Of a stretch of DNA of 64,000 nucleotides, positions 33,754 to 45,469 are shown in pieces (position 1 is the first letter of the stretch; the number at the start of each line of letters is the position of its first letter). Position numbers and translations under genes: made by a program. The DNA is from Agapanthus africanus (lineage: Eukaryota; Streptophyta; Magnoliopsida; Asparagales; Amaryllidaceae): assembly GCA_030015575.1 (NCBI GenBank), contig CM057338.1, positions 136,611,546 to 136,675,545 of the forward strand, given 5' to 3'. Below the pieces are notes generated by a model. It saw only the letters and a list, made by a program, of their open reading frames with translations, was not told where the DNA came from and searched no databases.

Positions 33754-34930
33754 CCTCGACTCACGGATACAAACACTCCTTGACGAGAGCCTCCTGATCC
33801 GCGTCGACTCGTAGAGCAACCAGTGCCTCCGTGGGAAATTCTCGACTCGTTTCAAACCCCAAGGAAACAAATAATCTTTGGCGCTAGGGAAACAAATAAT
33901 CCTTAGCAAATTCCTCGACTCACGGATACAAACACTCCTTGATGAGAGCCTCCTGATCCACGTCGACTCGCAGAGCCACCGGTGCCTCCGTGGGAAATTC
34001 TCGACTCATTTCAAACCCCAAGGAAACAAATAATCCTTGGCGCTAGGGAAACAAATAATCCCAAGCAAATTTCTCGACTCACGGATACAAACACTCCTTG
34101 ACGAGAGCCTCCTGATCCGCGTCGACTCGCAGAGCAACCAGTGCCTCCGTGGGAAATTCTCGACTCGTTTCAAACCCCAAGGAAACAAATAAACTTTGGC
34201 GCTAGGGAAACAAATAATCCTTAGCAAATTCCTCAACTCACGGATACAAACACTCCTTGACGAAAGCCTCCTGATCCACGTCGACTCGCAGAGCCACCAG
34301 TGCCTCCGTGGGAAATTCTCAACTCGTTTTAAACCCCAAGGAAACAAATAATCCTTGGCGCTAGGAAAACAAATAATCCTTAGCAAACCACCTCGACTCA
34401 CGGATACAAACACTCCTTGACGAGAGCCTCCTGATCCGCGTCGACTCGCAGAGCCACCAGTGCCTCCGTGGGAAATTCTCGATTCGTTTCAAACCCCAAG
34501 GAAACAAATAATCCTTGGCGCTAGGAAAACAAATAATCCTTAGCAAATTCCTCGACTCACGGATACAAACACTCCTTGACGAGAACCTCCTGATCCGCGT
34601 CGACTCGCAAAGCAACCAGTGCCTCCGTGGAAAATTCTCGACTCGTTTCAAACCCCAAGGAAACAAATAATCCTTGGCGCTAGGGAAACAAATAATCCTT
34701 AGCAAATTCCTCGACTCACGGATACAAACACTCCTTGACGAGAGCCTCCTGATCCGCGTCGACTCGCAGAGCAACCAGTGCCTTCATGGGAAATTCTCGA
34801 CTCATTTCAACCCAAAGGAAACAAATAATCCTTGGCGCTAGGGAAACAAATAATCCCTAGCAAATCCTTCAACTCAGGGAAACAAACAATCCTTGACGAG
34901 AGCCTCCTGATTCGCGTCGGCTCGCAGAGA
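33754..34930 (+). repeat. 159 bp tandem array in element B
   Basis: CCTCGACTCACGGATACAAA recurs at 33754, 33913, 34072 and onward with period 159 bp, giving about seven to eight copies, the last one diverged near 34868. Each unit has an internal near-duplicate, GGAAACAAATAATCCTTGGC / GGAAACAAATAATCCTTAGC. Frames translated through it are repetitive and are not called as genes. Confidence 0.95.
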
Positions 34931-35095
34931 AACCAGTGTCTCCGCGGGAAAATTCCCGATTCGTCTCGACTTGCAAGATGAAGCCTCAGGCAGCAGGGAC
35001 TAAAAAACCTGCAAGTCGATCCAAAAAGATTTCTTTCATACTATTCACGGGTCTCACTCTCCAAAGTCGAATCTCGACAAGGAGGGAAACAACCG

Positions 35096-35310
35096 CTTAT
35101 GAGTCCTCTCGACTCGTAAGAGGAAAAAATTCTCTTACAGGATCCTTACGACCTATGAGAGAAAACATACTTAGGAATCCTCACGATTCCTAAGGAGAAA
35201 AACCCACCTACGAGATCCTCTCGATCCGTAGGGAGAAAAGTCTCTACGAGACCCTCACGGCTCATAGAGTTGAAAAGTCTTAGGCAGCAGATCTGAACCT
35301 GCGGCCTAAG
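35096..35310 (+). repeat. Six-hairpin cassette, element B copy 3
   Basis: Stems: CTTATGAG/CTCGTAAG; CTTACAGG/CCTATGAG (imperfect); CTTAGGAA/TTCCTAAG; CCTACGAG/TCCGTAGG (imperfect); CTCTACGAG/CTCATAGAG. Loop order is as in copies 1 and 2. The sixth hairpin is CTTAGGC-AGCAG ... CTGCG-GCCTAAG. It lies on the far side of the 159 bp array. Confidence 0.9.
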
Positions 35311-35547
35311 CCATCACTATTTCTTAAGAAAGTCAAGATGCGTGCTCTATTATCTGTTGACCATGTTTAATAAGGTGGCATGCTGATAGTAAAATAAAGA
35401 AAAGGTGGAAAAATGACACAAGACATTACAGAAAATGTGTATCTTTTATTCATAAACTTGATTGAGTACAGGATACATTGTGCTAAAGGATGAAAAATAT
35501 ATATATACATTTTTAATTTATAAGTACAAACGATACAAGGAGAGTTA
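35311..35547 (+). other. Spacer between cassette 3 and the antisense gene
   Basis: AT-rich and non-coding. It would form the 3' flank of the antisense gene. No polyadenylation signal was assigned with confidence. Confidence 0.5.
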
Positions 35548-38500
35548 CTAAGAAGGAAGCGTCCTGCATAGCTCTAGCAATTGTTCGCGCACTTCCTTCC
35601 CCACTTTCTCCTGATCGGCCACCACTGCCAACTCCGCCTCCACTTGGGCCCGTTGCTGCTCGACAGATGCAAGCTGATCCCTGATGGCCTGATGAGCAGC
35701 TTCACGGCCTGGAGTGTCATGCTCGGCGACATCAAGTGTCCGCTTCAGTTTCAGCCCATTTGAGATGCGCTCCAGAAGGCCCTCGAAGACGGCCTTTACC
35801 TCAGCGGCGTTCGCCTCAACTTCAGCACGCAGGCGAGCAGTTTCGCTTGAAGTCTCCTGGCACTACTTCAGCCTCAAAGCTGCTTCTTGTTCCAAATGAC
35901 GGAAATAAGAAGTGCTTTGCTCGAGCTATGCTCCCCGTTGAGTGCTCACGGCTAAAGTCTCAGGGGATAGACGCATCGACTCCAGCTGATGAAGGCGAGC
36001 CTTAATCTCCCGACAATGGTTAACCCAAGAGGCGACAATGCCCTCGTCATGGAAGGTGGCAAATATCACCAACATCGGGTTAACCGTCATAGGGAAGTCC
36101 TCAGCAGATGTAGGAGTCTCGACGTCGAGTTCCTCGATGTAGTCGCTCAACATGCGCAGCTATTCGCCGCACCTTTTGAGGACGGACGTCTCTGGGAAGG
36201 GCCGCCCGGTATTGTAATATGAGACTCAAAAGTCACCGAGACTGGAACGACAGCTGAAAAAGACAAAATGCGATTAGATGATGATTCAATAGATATGGGG
36301 AAAGTCATTGATAAGATAGTTTACTATACCGGTTGAAGCAGGTGGCAAGGCCGGAAGGGCCGGTGGCGCAACCGATCTTTCTTCTCCCCCTTCGATTTGT
36401 AACACTGCAGTCAGGACAAGAGAGAGTTAGAAATAATTCTACCACTGAAAAACAAAGATATCAATTGGGAACGGTACTCACCAGCGCCACCAGAGGGAGA
36501 GGCGAATTCAGATGGGAAGGAGAAGTGTGGAAGCAACACTTGATAGAGATGGTCAAAAAGCACTCCTGAAAGACACAACAGTGTGACTTTAGTACACAAA
36601 TTATGCGTCTGGAAGATAAGATTAATAAATTGCAAACCCATACCTTTCAACATCTTTGAGGGTATGAGAGAGGGTTGAGAGGTGACCACCGCCAAGGCAG
36701 TCGTTGAAGGTGCTCCCTCGAGCAGTGGGGCATCGTCACTGGCTGCACCTGCGTTACGAAAAGGTGAACTTGTCAGAAAGGATTGTGAGGTAAAGAAAGA
36801 CAGAAACCTGGGATTTACCTGATGAGCTACCGGCTGAAACGGAGGCGACTCTCTCTTCTATTGACATGAGGCCACCGCCCATGGCCTCATCACCCGACTC
36901 GATGGGGACCGTCGTCGTACTCGTGCAGCCAGGAGACGGTGGAAGATCGTAGACGGGAAGGGCAATGATCGGAGCATTGCCGGACTCTTGAGAGAGAGCG
37001 GCTGACTCTTCCCCAAGAGTCGTGCCCATCTCACCCGCTACTTCCTCTGGCTCCGCGATCTCCATCGGCTTATCCGCCGCCACCACAAGGTCGCCGGCCT
37101 CAAGCGCCTCGTCCGCCACTACCCTGGGCTCGGTTATAATGATCATTTCAACTGCCGCCACTTCAGGCTCGGCATTAATGACCTTCTCGGCTACAGACCC
37201 CCCAACCTCCACCTCAGGCTCTAAAGCCTCAGCAACGTTGCCCACCGTCGGCTCGGGTTCGGTAGGTGCCGCCTCCTCTGCTTCCTTGGGTTCAACGGTC
37301 TCCGCCCCCCCCTCGGTCGGACTTGGCCTTGCAAGATAAAATATATAAGAACCAACAACTTTATGAGTTTTATGACGAAATTCTGAAAGAAGTATTACCT
37401 GAGGTAGACTGGTCGTTAGCCTCTCTATTGGAGCGGATCGCCTGTCTATGAGCTGTAGACAGGGCGACCGGGGACTCTTCTGATGGAGTGTCGGCTCAAG
37501 GAATGGTGCTAGGGCCCACTCCAATGGCCAAAGCAGCCATGCGCGCCTTTGCTTCACGCCTCGACCGTTTCCTCTTCTCCCGGGCCGTCACGATGGACCT
37601 CTTTGACGCTTCCTTTATCGAAGCATCGTCGTCCTCATTTAAAGATGCCTCCAGAGCCTTTAAGGCATCTCTCATCGGCTCTCCAAGACGAACCTCCTGC
37701 GGTGTCCCAGAGGAAGCGGGAACGTCGGCAGCTGGCAGAACATTTGCGTCGCTAGGCGGGAACGGCATTGAGGTTTCTGCAATAAAAAGGGAGAGGTTAG
37801 ATTGACCATAACACAAGGAGAATAAAAACTTGATGAATCGAAACTTACTAAGGCCCATGGACGCTCTAAGACGTTCCTCCTCTTGGAAAGTCTTCAGAGA
37901 AGCGGCAATGGCATCTTCATCAGTGATGCCTGTTGGAAGAAAGGAAAGAAAAATGTTAGTCATAGGCAATGAGGAAGATATGTTGCAATAAAGAAAATGT
38001 GACTAGTAGTTACCTGATTGCGCAAGCTTAGCTAGCCACGCGTCACGCCTTGCCAACCACGGTGAAGCTTCGAGAGCGGCCTCCAAGTCTGTGTCATCCG
38101 GCAGCGGCATGACTAATCCCTCGTTAGTCCCATATTCGATCAGGCCCTCGGCATAGGGAGCATGGGGTTCCTGACCGAACACGACATCTACGGCGAAAAG
38201 CGGCTTCTTTTTCTTCTGCCCTCCGACCCTAGGCTCACGTGGGATTGACTTACGCTTAGCAGCCACCTTGGGACGGCGGGTTCCGATGTCCGCACCCATG
38301 CCAGACTCTGGCGAAACTACAACCACTGTCTCCACTGGAGCACAGGGCGCTGGGGGTGCATCCGCAATATCAGGGAGCGGCAATCCGTGTGGAGGACTCT
38401 GCGCACGCGAAGGTCCGGCTCTGGCATCTTTTAAAGAGGGAATTACCGGGGTCCTTGGCACCAAAGGGGCGTTGCGATCGCTACCTGGGGGTGCACCTTT

Positions 38501-40342
38501 ACGGTCGATCAGCAACCGCCTTTCCTCCTTTATGACCGCTCCCATCGAATGACTGTACCATTCTGTGTATACCCTGAGGAGTCGTGGGGCACAAGCCGGC
38601 TCACTGATAAAGAAGTGGGAGCCTGTGTTTAGACGCATGAAATGATGCAGCGCTCTCTCCATCCCTTCTTCGGTCGCGGCAGGTTCCGATAAGAAAGCCT
38701 CCAGCGGTACCCCTTGATTATAGCTCAGCTGTTGGGCGAAACGATGCGGGTTATATCTCATGAAGATCGCTGCCCCGTTCTGCCTAAACACCAAGAAGCC
38801 CGGTCTGATGGAATATAAGTGAAGGGTCTCCCGGGCTGTTAAAACTGAAGCTCCATCCTTGAAGGTGTCTTGCAATGACCGCACTGCAGTGGTGGACGCT
38901 TTTCCAATAGTCAATACCTTGTCAATAAAAGACACACCGGCTCCAACGGTGTGGGAGCGAAGGAGTAAACCCCTGGCATTTCGTGGCGATGGATTTACAA
39001 TTGATGCGCCGATCAGCTGTATAATGCGAAGAAAACTACACCTTTCATAGAACGAGGGCCTTTTATGCATATCGAAAACACCCGATGTATGTAGCTCGAG
39101 CCATGACATAAAGTAGTGCATCGGGAAGACCACGTGCAATACCCCAGGCTCGTTAGCTTCCGCTGCTCGGCTAAGGCCATGATATAGGTGTGCCAAGCCA
39201 GCGATCCCAATGGCCACCTTTACCCCGATGGTCATCCGGTGGGCTAGGTAAAAGACGGAAGGCCGCATACGGTGAGAATGCATTGGGAGCGCAAACCAAC
39301 TCAGCCAAAGCCCAAGAAATCCTAAAAAGAAGGCCTCCTCGTCCATCTCGGGAGCTGCGACTTCCGCAAAAGACATGGTTGGGGAGTTAGGAAGAAAAAA
39401 ATCATTTTCGTCTATTTCCTTCGCCGGCAGGTTATCCAAATCTAAACCGAAAGGGTCCTCAAGGGTGGCAAACTTGGCAGCTTCGGCCGAGAGGACGTTT
39501 GGGTGAAGGAACCGAGCAATGAAATCCTCAAAACTAACTCCGCGGCTCCCACGCTCAATGAAAAGGGCCTCGTAGATGTTCAACACCTTGATCAAGCTTG
39601 GGAACTGGTGTTGAACAGCATTCTCCGGCGTGAGCCCCCTTACCATCGGCTTAGCACCAAAGACGTACTTATCTGTCGGGAGCAACTCCTCATAATGTTC
39701 CCCCATGACTGGTAAACCGGACACCTCCGCGAACTCCTCCAAGGAGATTGACACTTCCCGATTCATGGAGAGCAAAGTGTGGGTAGGAATGTTCCACTGC
39801 TCCAGGAAGGCCTTGAACCACCAGGTCGGGAGCGTGGGATATTAGAACAGAGAGACGTACACTGCGGTGTACAATCCTAACTTTATCAACTGCGACTTCT
39901 TCGTCGACAGGATGTACCGGGCCCACGGTAGATAACCGATCGGGTGGCGGGGGATCAGACCGATATTATATGATTGCCCCCAAGGTCGCGCCTCACCCTG
40001 ACAGATACGGCGTCCTAGGATATCCAAAACCATAGGACGCTGGACCAGAATCGCATCTATGGCGGGATGTAGAAAGCCCTTCGATGTCCAATCAACCATC
40101 TCCACGGCGTACTGCACCGGGGGTGGGCTGGCGTAATGAATCGCCGTGATGGTTTCTGACGACACCGCGCATGTTAAGCTCCGTCGGCCCATGATGATCT
40201 GATTATACCATGACCCCCAAAGGTGGAGACTCTTATATTCCGGGTCGTATTCCTTGATCATGGCCAAGACTTCACGATCCAAGGGCGCTTCGGGAAATCC
40301 CTCCTCTAAACGAGCAAACGGGAATGAGGTGTCGAGAGACAT
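35548..40342 (-). pseudogene. Antisense eight-exon plant mobile domain (PMD) gene inside element B
   Basis: Start ATG is at 40342. Exons (minus strand): 40342-38014, 37929-37849, 37776-37399, 37327-36819, 36748-36644, 36565-36482, 36404-36330, 36253-35548. All seven introns are GT-AG, 70-84 bp and phase 1; internal exons are multiples of 3 except exon 4 (509 nt, with a G-run near 37305-37312). Exon 1 encodes a PMD/aminotransferase-like domain (WWFKAFLEQWNIPTHTLL..., EEFAEVSGLPVMG, RMTIGVKVAIG). Exons 3-7 are acidic and disordered; exon 8 is coiled-coil-like (LRAEVEANAAEVKAVFEGLLERIS). Total is about 1420 codons. Defects: TAA at 39842, TGA at 37496, a frameshift near 36160 and two TAGs in exon 8 (35926 and near 35868). 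Extra antisense ORFs are known in Tat elements; function is unknown. Confidence 0.85.
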
Positions 40343-41271
40343 AATCGCTGCAAGTGAACAGAAATTAGCCGTTAGTGTTGCAATTCCAACGTTTAGCGTT
40401 TAAGAAAAAAATGCATTAATTAATCAATTAAATTAAAAATTAATTTAATTAAAATTAATTAATTACGCCACACAGCAGTGCAGTGGGTAGGAGACCGAAG
40501 GGGGACCCACAAAATCTGGATGACAATACGTCAGTTAATAAGACAACCTCATCATTGGATGAGATTGTCAGTTGGTTCCCAGGAAAATATTCCCATTAAT
40601 TAAAAAAAAGGGGGAAGAATCCCTAGAGACAAGGAGAAAATCTCCTCTTTCAGAGCAAAGCTCTGTCACAGAGTGACACTTGTCAAACTCTGGTCTCAGG
40701 GAAATAAGATTCCTTAAAAGAGTATAGCTCTATGGTAATAATGGAAAGGTCCATCAGAAAATGTTTACACCTAAAAGAATTAAAAATTTTGGAATCTTGA
40801 AAAATCCATGAAAAACTTATGAAAATTTCTTCATTTTTCAGATCTAAAAGATCTACAGATGATTCAAAGAGCAAAGCACTGTCCATGGGTTAGAACCCAT
40901 GAACAAGATCTCTGCAGATCTATAAGTTTTTGAGAGCAAAGCTCTGTTTATGAAACCCCAATGAGGATCTCTTAAGATCAAAAGATCTGTAAGAGCAAAG
41001 CTCTTTAGTTAAGGTTAATTTAAGTTAATTTGATTTAAATTAATTTTACCTAAAGTTTCTAACTTTGGAAATGAGCAAAGCTCTGAAATTCTCAAGCAAG
41101 AGCAAAGCTCTGGTAATTAAAATCTTGAAGATGGTGGAGATTTTCTAAGGGCCAAGAGTCCTATTTATAAAGCGCTTGCGCCCCTTCAGCTCACCCCTTG
41201 ATCCAACGATCAAGAGTTTGCCACCGCTGCACTCACGTGTGTGCCACGTGAGCGCAACGGTAGGGGGCATT
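40343..41271 (+). repeat. Element B 3' UTR end with CAGAGCAAAGCTCTG palindromes and PPT
   Basis: Non-coding. The palindrome AGAGC-AAA-GCTCT recurs, perfect or nearly so, near 40652, 40934, 40991, 41072 and 41099, with imperfect copies near 40719 and 40868. AGATCT-centred palindromes are interspersed. It ends in GGTAGGGGGCAT (41260-41270), the best polypurine tract candidate, directly before the 3' LTR. Confidence 0.8.
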
Positions 41272-43656
41272 TGTTTCCCCAAATCAGAGCAAAGCTCTGT
41301 TGAAATTCAAAATTCAAAATTTTGAAGCAACGCTTCAAATCCCGGGCGCAACGCGCCACGTGTCCGGCGCAGACGCATTAGCGCAGCGTCCAAGAAGGCG
41401 CGCCCAATCAGAGAAAAGCTCTATTTAAAGGAAGCAACGCTTCAGCTGCGCAAGCACTGCGCTGCGCGACACGTGTCAGCGCAGATGCGCTAGCGCAGTT
41501 GCGCTGCGATGTGCGCTGCGCGACACGTGTCAGCACAGATGCGCTAGCGCAGTTGCGCTGCGCGACACGTGTCATGCGCTGGGGCACTTGCGCCAAACAG
41601 AATTAAAATTGTAAAGAAATCTTTTCTTTTCTTATTAAAACAAGAAAATTTTCTTCTGTAAAACAGAAACCTTTGGATCAAAGATCCAACGGTGGGAAAA
41701 TTCCCCAAATCACTCAAAGAAAGATCTATTTAACTAATTTATGGGCACTATAAAAAAGACCCTGGGCCTCAATTCAAAGGCATCAACATTTTCTGAGAGA
41801 AAAAAAGAGAACTCTGAAGAATTCCTCAAGAACAAAAAAGGTAAAAACCTTCAGAAAAAGAGAAAATTCTCTTAAAAAACAGATCATTGATCTAAGAACT
41901 AGATCAATGATCTTCAATAAGAAAGAAAACTAACTAATAATAGTGCTTTGCACTTGCTTATGAACCATTGGTTCCTTGAAAACAAGAAAAACTTGTTTTT
42001 TTTGATTTAAAATCGATCAAAAGATAAAACAGTGCTCTGCACTTGCAAGAACTGCGCTGTTGCGCTCCTGTGTTGGCGCAAGCCACCAGGAAGCACCACG
42101 TGTCAGGAGCGCAGCAGCCCAGCGCACTGACACAATGCACCGCGCTTTTGCGCTTACGCTCGCCAGAGCGTGACACGTGTCACCACCATATGAGTTTGCG
42201 CTCATTACTTGGCGCAAAGCGCCTGACAAGCCACGTGGGGCACTGTCAGAGTATTTAATGCTCTGCATTATTAAAGAAAAGGGACAGAGCCCAATTAAAA
42301 GGCCTAACAGGCCTAATAAAAAAATGCTGTGCATTTTAAAAAAGGGGGGGCAAAGCCCAAACAAAGAAATAGATACTCTGCATTATTTATAAAAGGGCAG
42401 AGCCCAACCAAAACAAGAATAATGCAGTGCATTACTAAAAAGGGGTAAAGCCCTAGTACAGGCCGAAAAACAAATAAAAGTGTTGAACATTTTTCAATTG
42501 GACTTAGCCCAATCGTGGCCGTAAGTCCTCAAGCTAAATTGACTGAGCAAAATTGCTCTCCTAAATCAATTTATCTCCGGTTCGAGGGTACATCTCCGAA
42601 CTCCTCTGACATCTATCGTTGTAATCCTTCAACGACGTCAGAGAGGCGACGGGTCCCAACGACCACACATGAATATGGACTGCGGGGTCCTTAAACTCGT
42701 GGACCGAAACGTCCTTAAACTAATATTGGACCGAAACGTCCCTAAACTAATATTGGACCGAAACGTCCCTAAACTAATGTTAGACCACCACGTCCCTAAA
42801 CTGGAATATAGACCACCACGTCCCTAAACTGGAATATGGACCGAAACGTCCTTAAACTAATAGTGGACCATCACGTCCCTAAACTGGAACATGGACCACT
42901 ACGTCCCTAAACTGGAATAATAGAGCCTCCAAATGCTCTTTTGCCGGATCTAAACGGTCCCGTTTAAGTTGATCTTAGCCCCAAACACGGCTAACGTATC
43001 CTTAAACATTCAAATGGACTATAAAACTCTAAATTGACTTTGGTTCAAGGGTACATCTCTGAACTCCTCTGACACCTATCGTTGTAATCCTTCAACGACG
43101 TCAGAGAGGTGATGAGTCCCGACGGCCATACATTAAATGGATCACCACGTTAAGCTGATCTTAGTCTCAAACAGGACTGATGTATCCTTAACGAACGTTT
43201 AAGTTGATCTTAGCCTCAATAAGGCTAATGTATCCTTAAACTAAAAACACCAAACCCAAATCTAAGTAAATACGGATTTGGACTAATCCACGTCCTACGG
43301 ACGACGGCATTACTCAGTCTCTGTATACAATCCACGAGCAACCACAAACAAAACAAACACACACGACACGAAATGAAATTCTGGAGAAGGAGAAAGTGGT
43401 TACCACGATGCGGTAGCGTAATTAACTGCAGGGGCTTGCGCCTGCAGGGAAGAGCGTCCCCACAATCAAAAAACCCTCAAGCGAGGGGGAATCTGACGAA
43501 GTCTGCTACATCGGCCGCATCCGTCTAAACCTCCGATACACGGTGCCATAAATCAACTTGGCATCTTCGGAAAGGTGGACGGATAAAACCAAATAGCATC
43601 TGCCCCGAACCTCAGGCAGACGCCCTCGCGTCTCGGCCGCCGTTCGGAGGGGAACA
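41272..43656 (+). repeat. 3' LTR of element B
   Basis: This 2385 bp LTR is collinear with 20207-22659. It starts TGTTTCCCC and ends GGGGAACA, followed by TSD AATAC (43657-43661). CACGTG cores are at 41357, 41468, 41521, 41564, 42098, 42171 and 42230, and the TATA box is at 41749-41755. It has fewer minirepeat units (42700-42920) than the 5' copy. Confidence 0.95.
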
Positions 43657-44911
43657 AATACTGTGCAAGGTTTTTTAAGCTTTGTGAAAAAATTTGGGCA
43701 CGTGATCCCATAAAGCCACCGCGGAACCGCGGCGCTTTGGTGGGAACAGTGAACCAAATTTTTCCAGAGAGCCTAGTTTTGAAAATTGTGGTTTTTAGTA
43801 CTGTTCTTTTGGGCCCAGATTTTATTATTGTACAGCAGATCTACGTGGGGCCCACTTCGGGAAATTTAGTCGATCGAAATTTTAAATTTGTTAGTATGCG
43901 GTATTTACATTATATCTCCGACCGGGAATGTCATTTGATCGGTAAACCGCGTCTGATTGCTATAGTTCTTTTAGACGGGTTTGCGAACGTGACATTCGCG
44001 TTGATGTTCTGTGTTGTGCTGTGATGTTGCGGATTTGTCGTGGTGGATACCAGGGTGCAATGATAGTGCAGTTTGGATTTATTTGTACATTTGTTATTGC
44101 GGGGCGAGCGTCCAACATGTGGACTGCCGTTACTGCCTGTTTGTATAATATTCTTTTGGGACACGGCCGGGTCGAGGTCGATGTACCCGTTGTACATATT
44201 TTTATTTCGTACTAGGTTTATCCCGCGAAGGAGTGCACGGATAGCCGGGTTCTGGAGGGCAACGGGTCCGTATCTCATGGCTTTGAGAGGCAAAGGGGCC
44301 TCACTCTAGAATTGGCAGACTATTCGCCGCACTCGTAGGGGGTACAGGTTAACCCAAGGAGGGGTGCTCAATTTACCGGATTCCGTGAAGTGCCGGGTGT
44401 TCCATTCACTATGTTGTGGGGACTATCTCGCTTCAGGTTTTGGCGGGTAACTTGCCGCACCCGTAGGGGTCTAGGTTTCATTGCACAGGCTATCCACACG
44501 ACCAGGGGAACGTCAGGTTTCAGCAGCGGCTCTGTGAAACCCGGGGATCCCAAATTATCTGTTTTGTTCTGTGATGCTTATTACTTTTCTGTAATGTTGC
44601 ATATTATCATGCCTGGAGCGATTATTGTATATTGGTATATATACTATTAGATGTTGTATATGTTTTACACCCGCGCTAGTCCAGCCCCCGCTCTGTCGTT
44701 AGTTAAGTAACCTAATGGGTGATGACGGGACCCAGTGGCGAATGCGGATGGCATATACGTACATTATATTTTCGTTTTTTTTATGTGATTGATTGATGGG
44801 ACTGCATTGATTCTTCTCAATGCAAGGATAAAACAAACCTATATTTGATGTTGTTGGAACAAATTTTAAAAAGGTGTTATTACAAAGATATTTCCTTTTG
44901 TTTTGCATAGT

Positions 44912-45122
44912 GATATTCAGTTAGAATATCCCGCACCTCATTCGACGAGGCAAGGGCCGAGATCCCTTCACCGGGAGTGACCCCTTGGGCAGAAGTTTGC
45001 GTCAGGGTAGTAACTTTAATATAGTCGATTACAAGTTGCTTTGCATCGCGGTATTCAGATAGAATATCCTGCATCTCATTCCACGGGGAAAGAGCCGAGA
45101 TCCCTTCACCGGGAGTGACCTC
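44912..45122. repeat. Tandem duplication, about 139 bp period
   Basis: GATATTCAGTTAGAATATCC...CCGGGAGTGACC (from 44912) repeats as GTATTCAGATAGAATATCC... (from 45051). The minus strand frame across both copies stays open (EVRDILTEYHYAKQ and EMQDILSEYRDAKQ), but no family was recognised. Confidence 0.8.
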
Positions 45123-45277
45123 TTTAGAAAAACGTTTTCATCACTATATTTTTATAAAAAGTTATCAGGTTCCTTCAACGAGATCAAGTTCATTACGTTA
45201 AAGGTTTTTTCACCAAAAACCAGCCGTAGCCCTCCGTCATTTCTTATGGGTGGTCAGTAGTATTCAAGCTATGTTTG

Positions 45278-45469
45278 TTGACTAAAGTCAAGGCATAGTG
45301 TTTGGTAGTTGCTGGGTATTCGTATGTTGCATAGATAGATGTGTTGGTTTGGGACAGTCGTATTACCTTGTTGACTAGAGTCAAGGGTATGTACGGGTGG
45401 GTTCAAATCAACCTGGACAATGACAGGTAGAACTTGACATGTGACTTATGATTTGTTGACTAAAATCAA
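45278..45469. promoter_or_regulatory. Three inverted W-box-like palindromes
   Basis: TTGACTAAAGTCAA (45278-45291), TTGACTAGAGTCAA (45371-45384) and TTGACTAAAATCAA (45456-45469), each preceded by TTG. TTGAC is the core of the W-box bound by WRKY factors. Regulatory use is a guess; the repetition is certain. Confidence 0.5.

Larger units (their letters stand above)
20207..43656 (+). mobile_element. Element B: 23.45 kb Tat/Ogre-type Ty3/gypsy retrotransposon
   Basis: Boundaries are exact: TG at 20207, CA at 43656, and a perfect 5 bp TSD AATAC on both sides. Sense strand order is 5' LTR, PBS, ORF1, gag, PR, a linker with an extra knuckle, RT-RH, archaeal-type RNase H, IN, a long structured 3' UTR and the 3' LTR. 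A multi-exon PMD gene lies antisense between the 3' UTR repeats and the 3' LTR. Two RNase H domains and an antisense extra ORF are known marks of the Tat group of plant Ty3/gypsy elements. All pol domains are present and the integrase DD35E triad is intact, but several frameshifts and stops make this copy non-autonomous. Confidence 0.95.

Noticed and set aside
34006-34774. Two 135-137-residue minus-strand frames with LLRIICFPSAKDYLFPWGLKRVENF repeats
   Set aside because: They are the translation of the 159 bp satellite-like array, not a repeat protein with independent support.
36754-37557. Separate 267-residue minus-strand gene
   Set aside because: Its N-terminal part reads exon 3 out of frame and passes through an intron; only the acidic part is exon 4 of the PMD gene.
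37496-37969. Separate 157-residue minus-strand gene
   Set aside because: The first part of this frame crosses introns 1 and 2 of the antisense PMD gene; exons 2 and 3 fit the spliced model with matching phase.
43737-44309. Overlapping frames of 64-120 residues on both strands
   Set aside because: No recognisable domain and no conserved pair elsewhere in the window; treated as chance frames in the decayed D interior.
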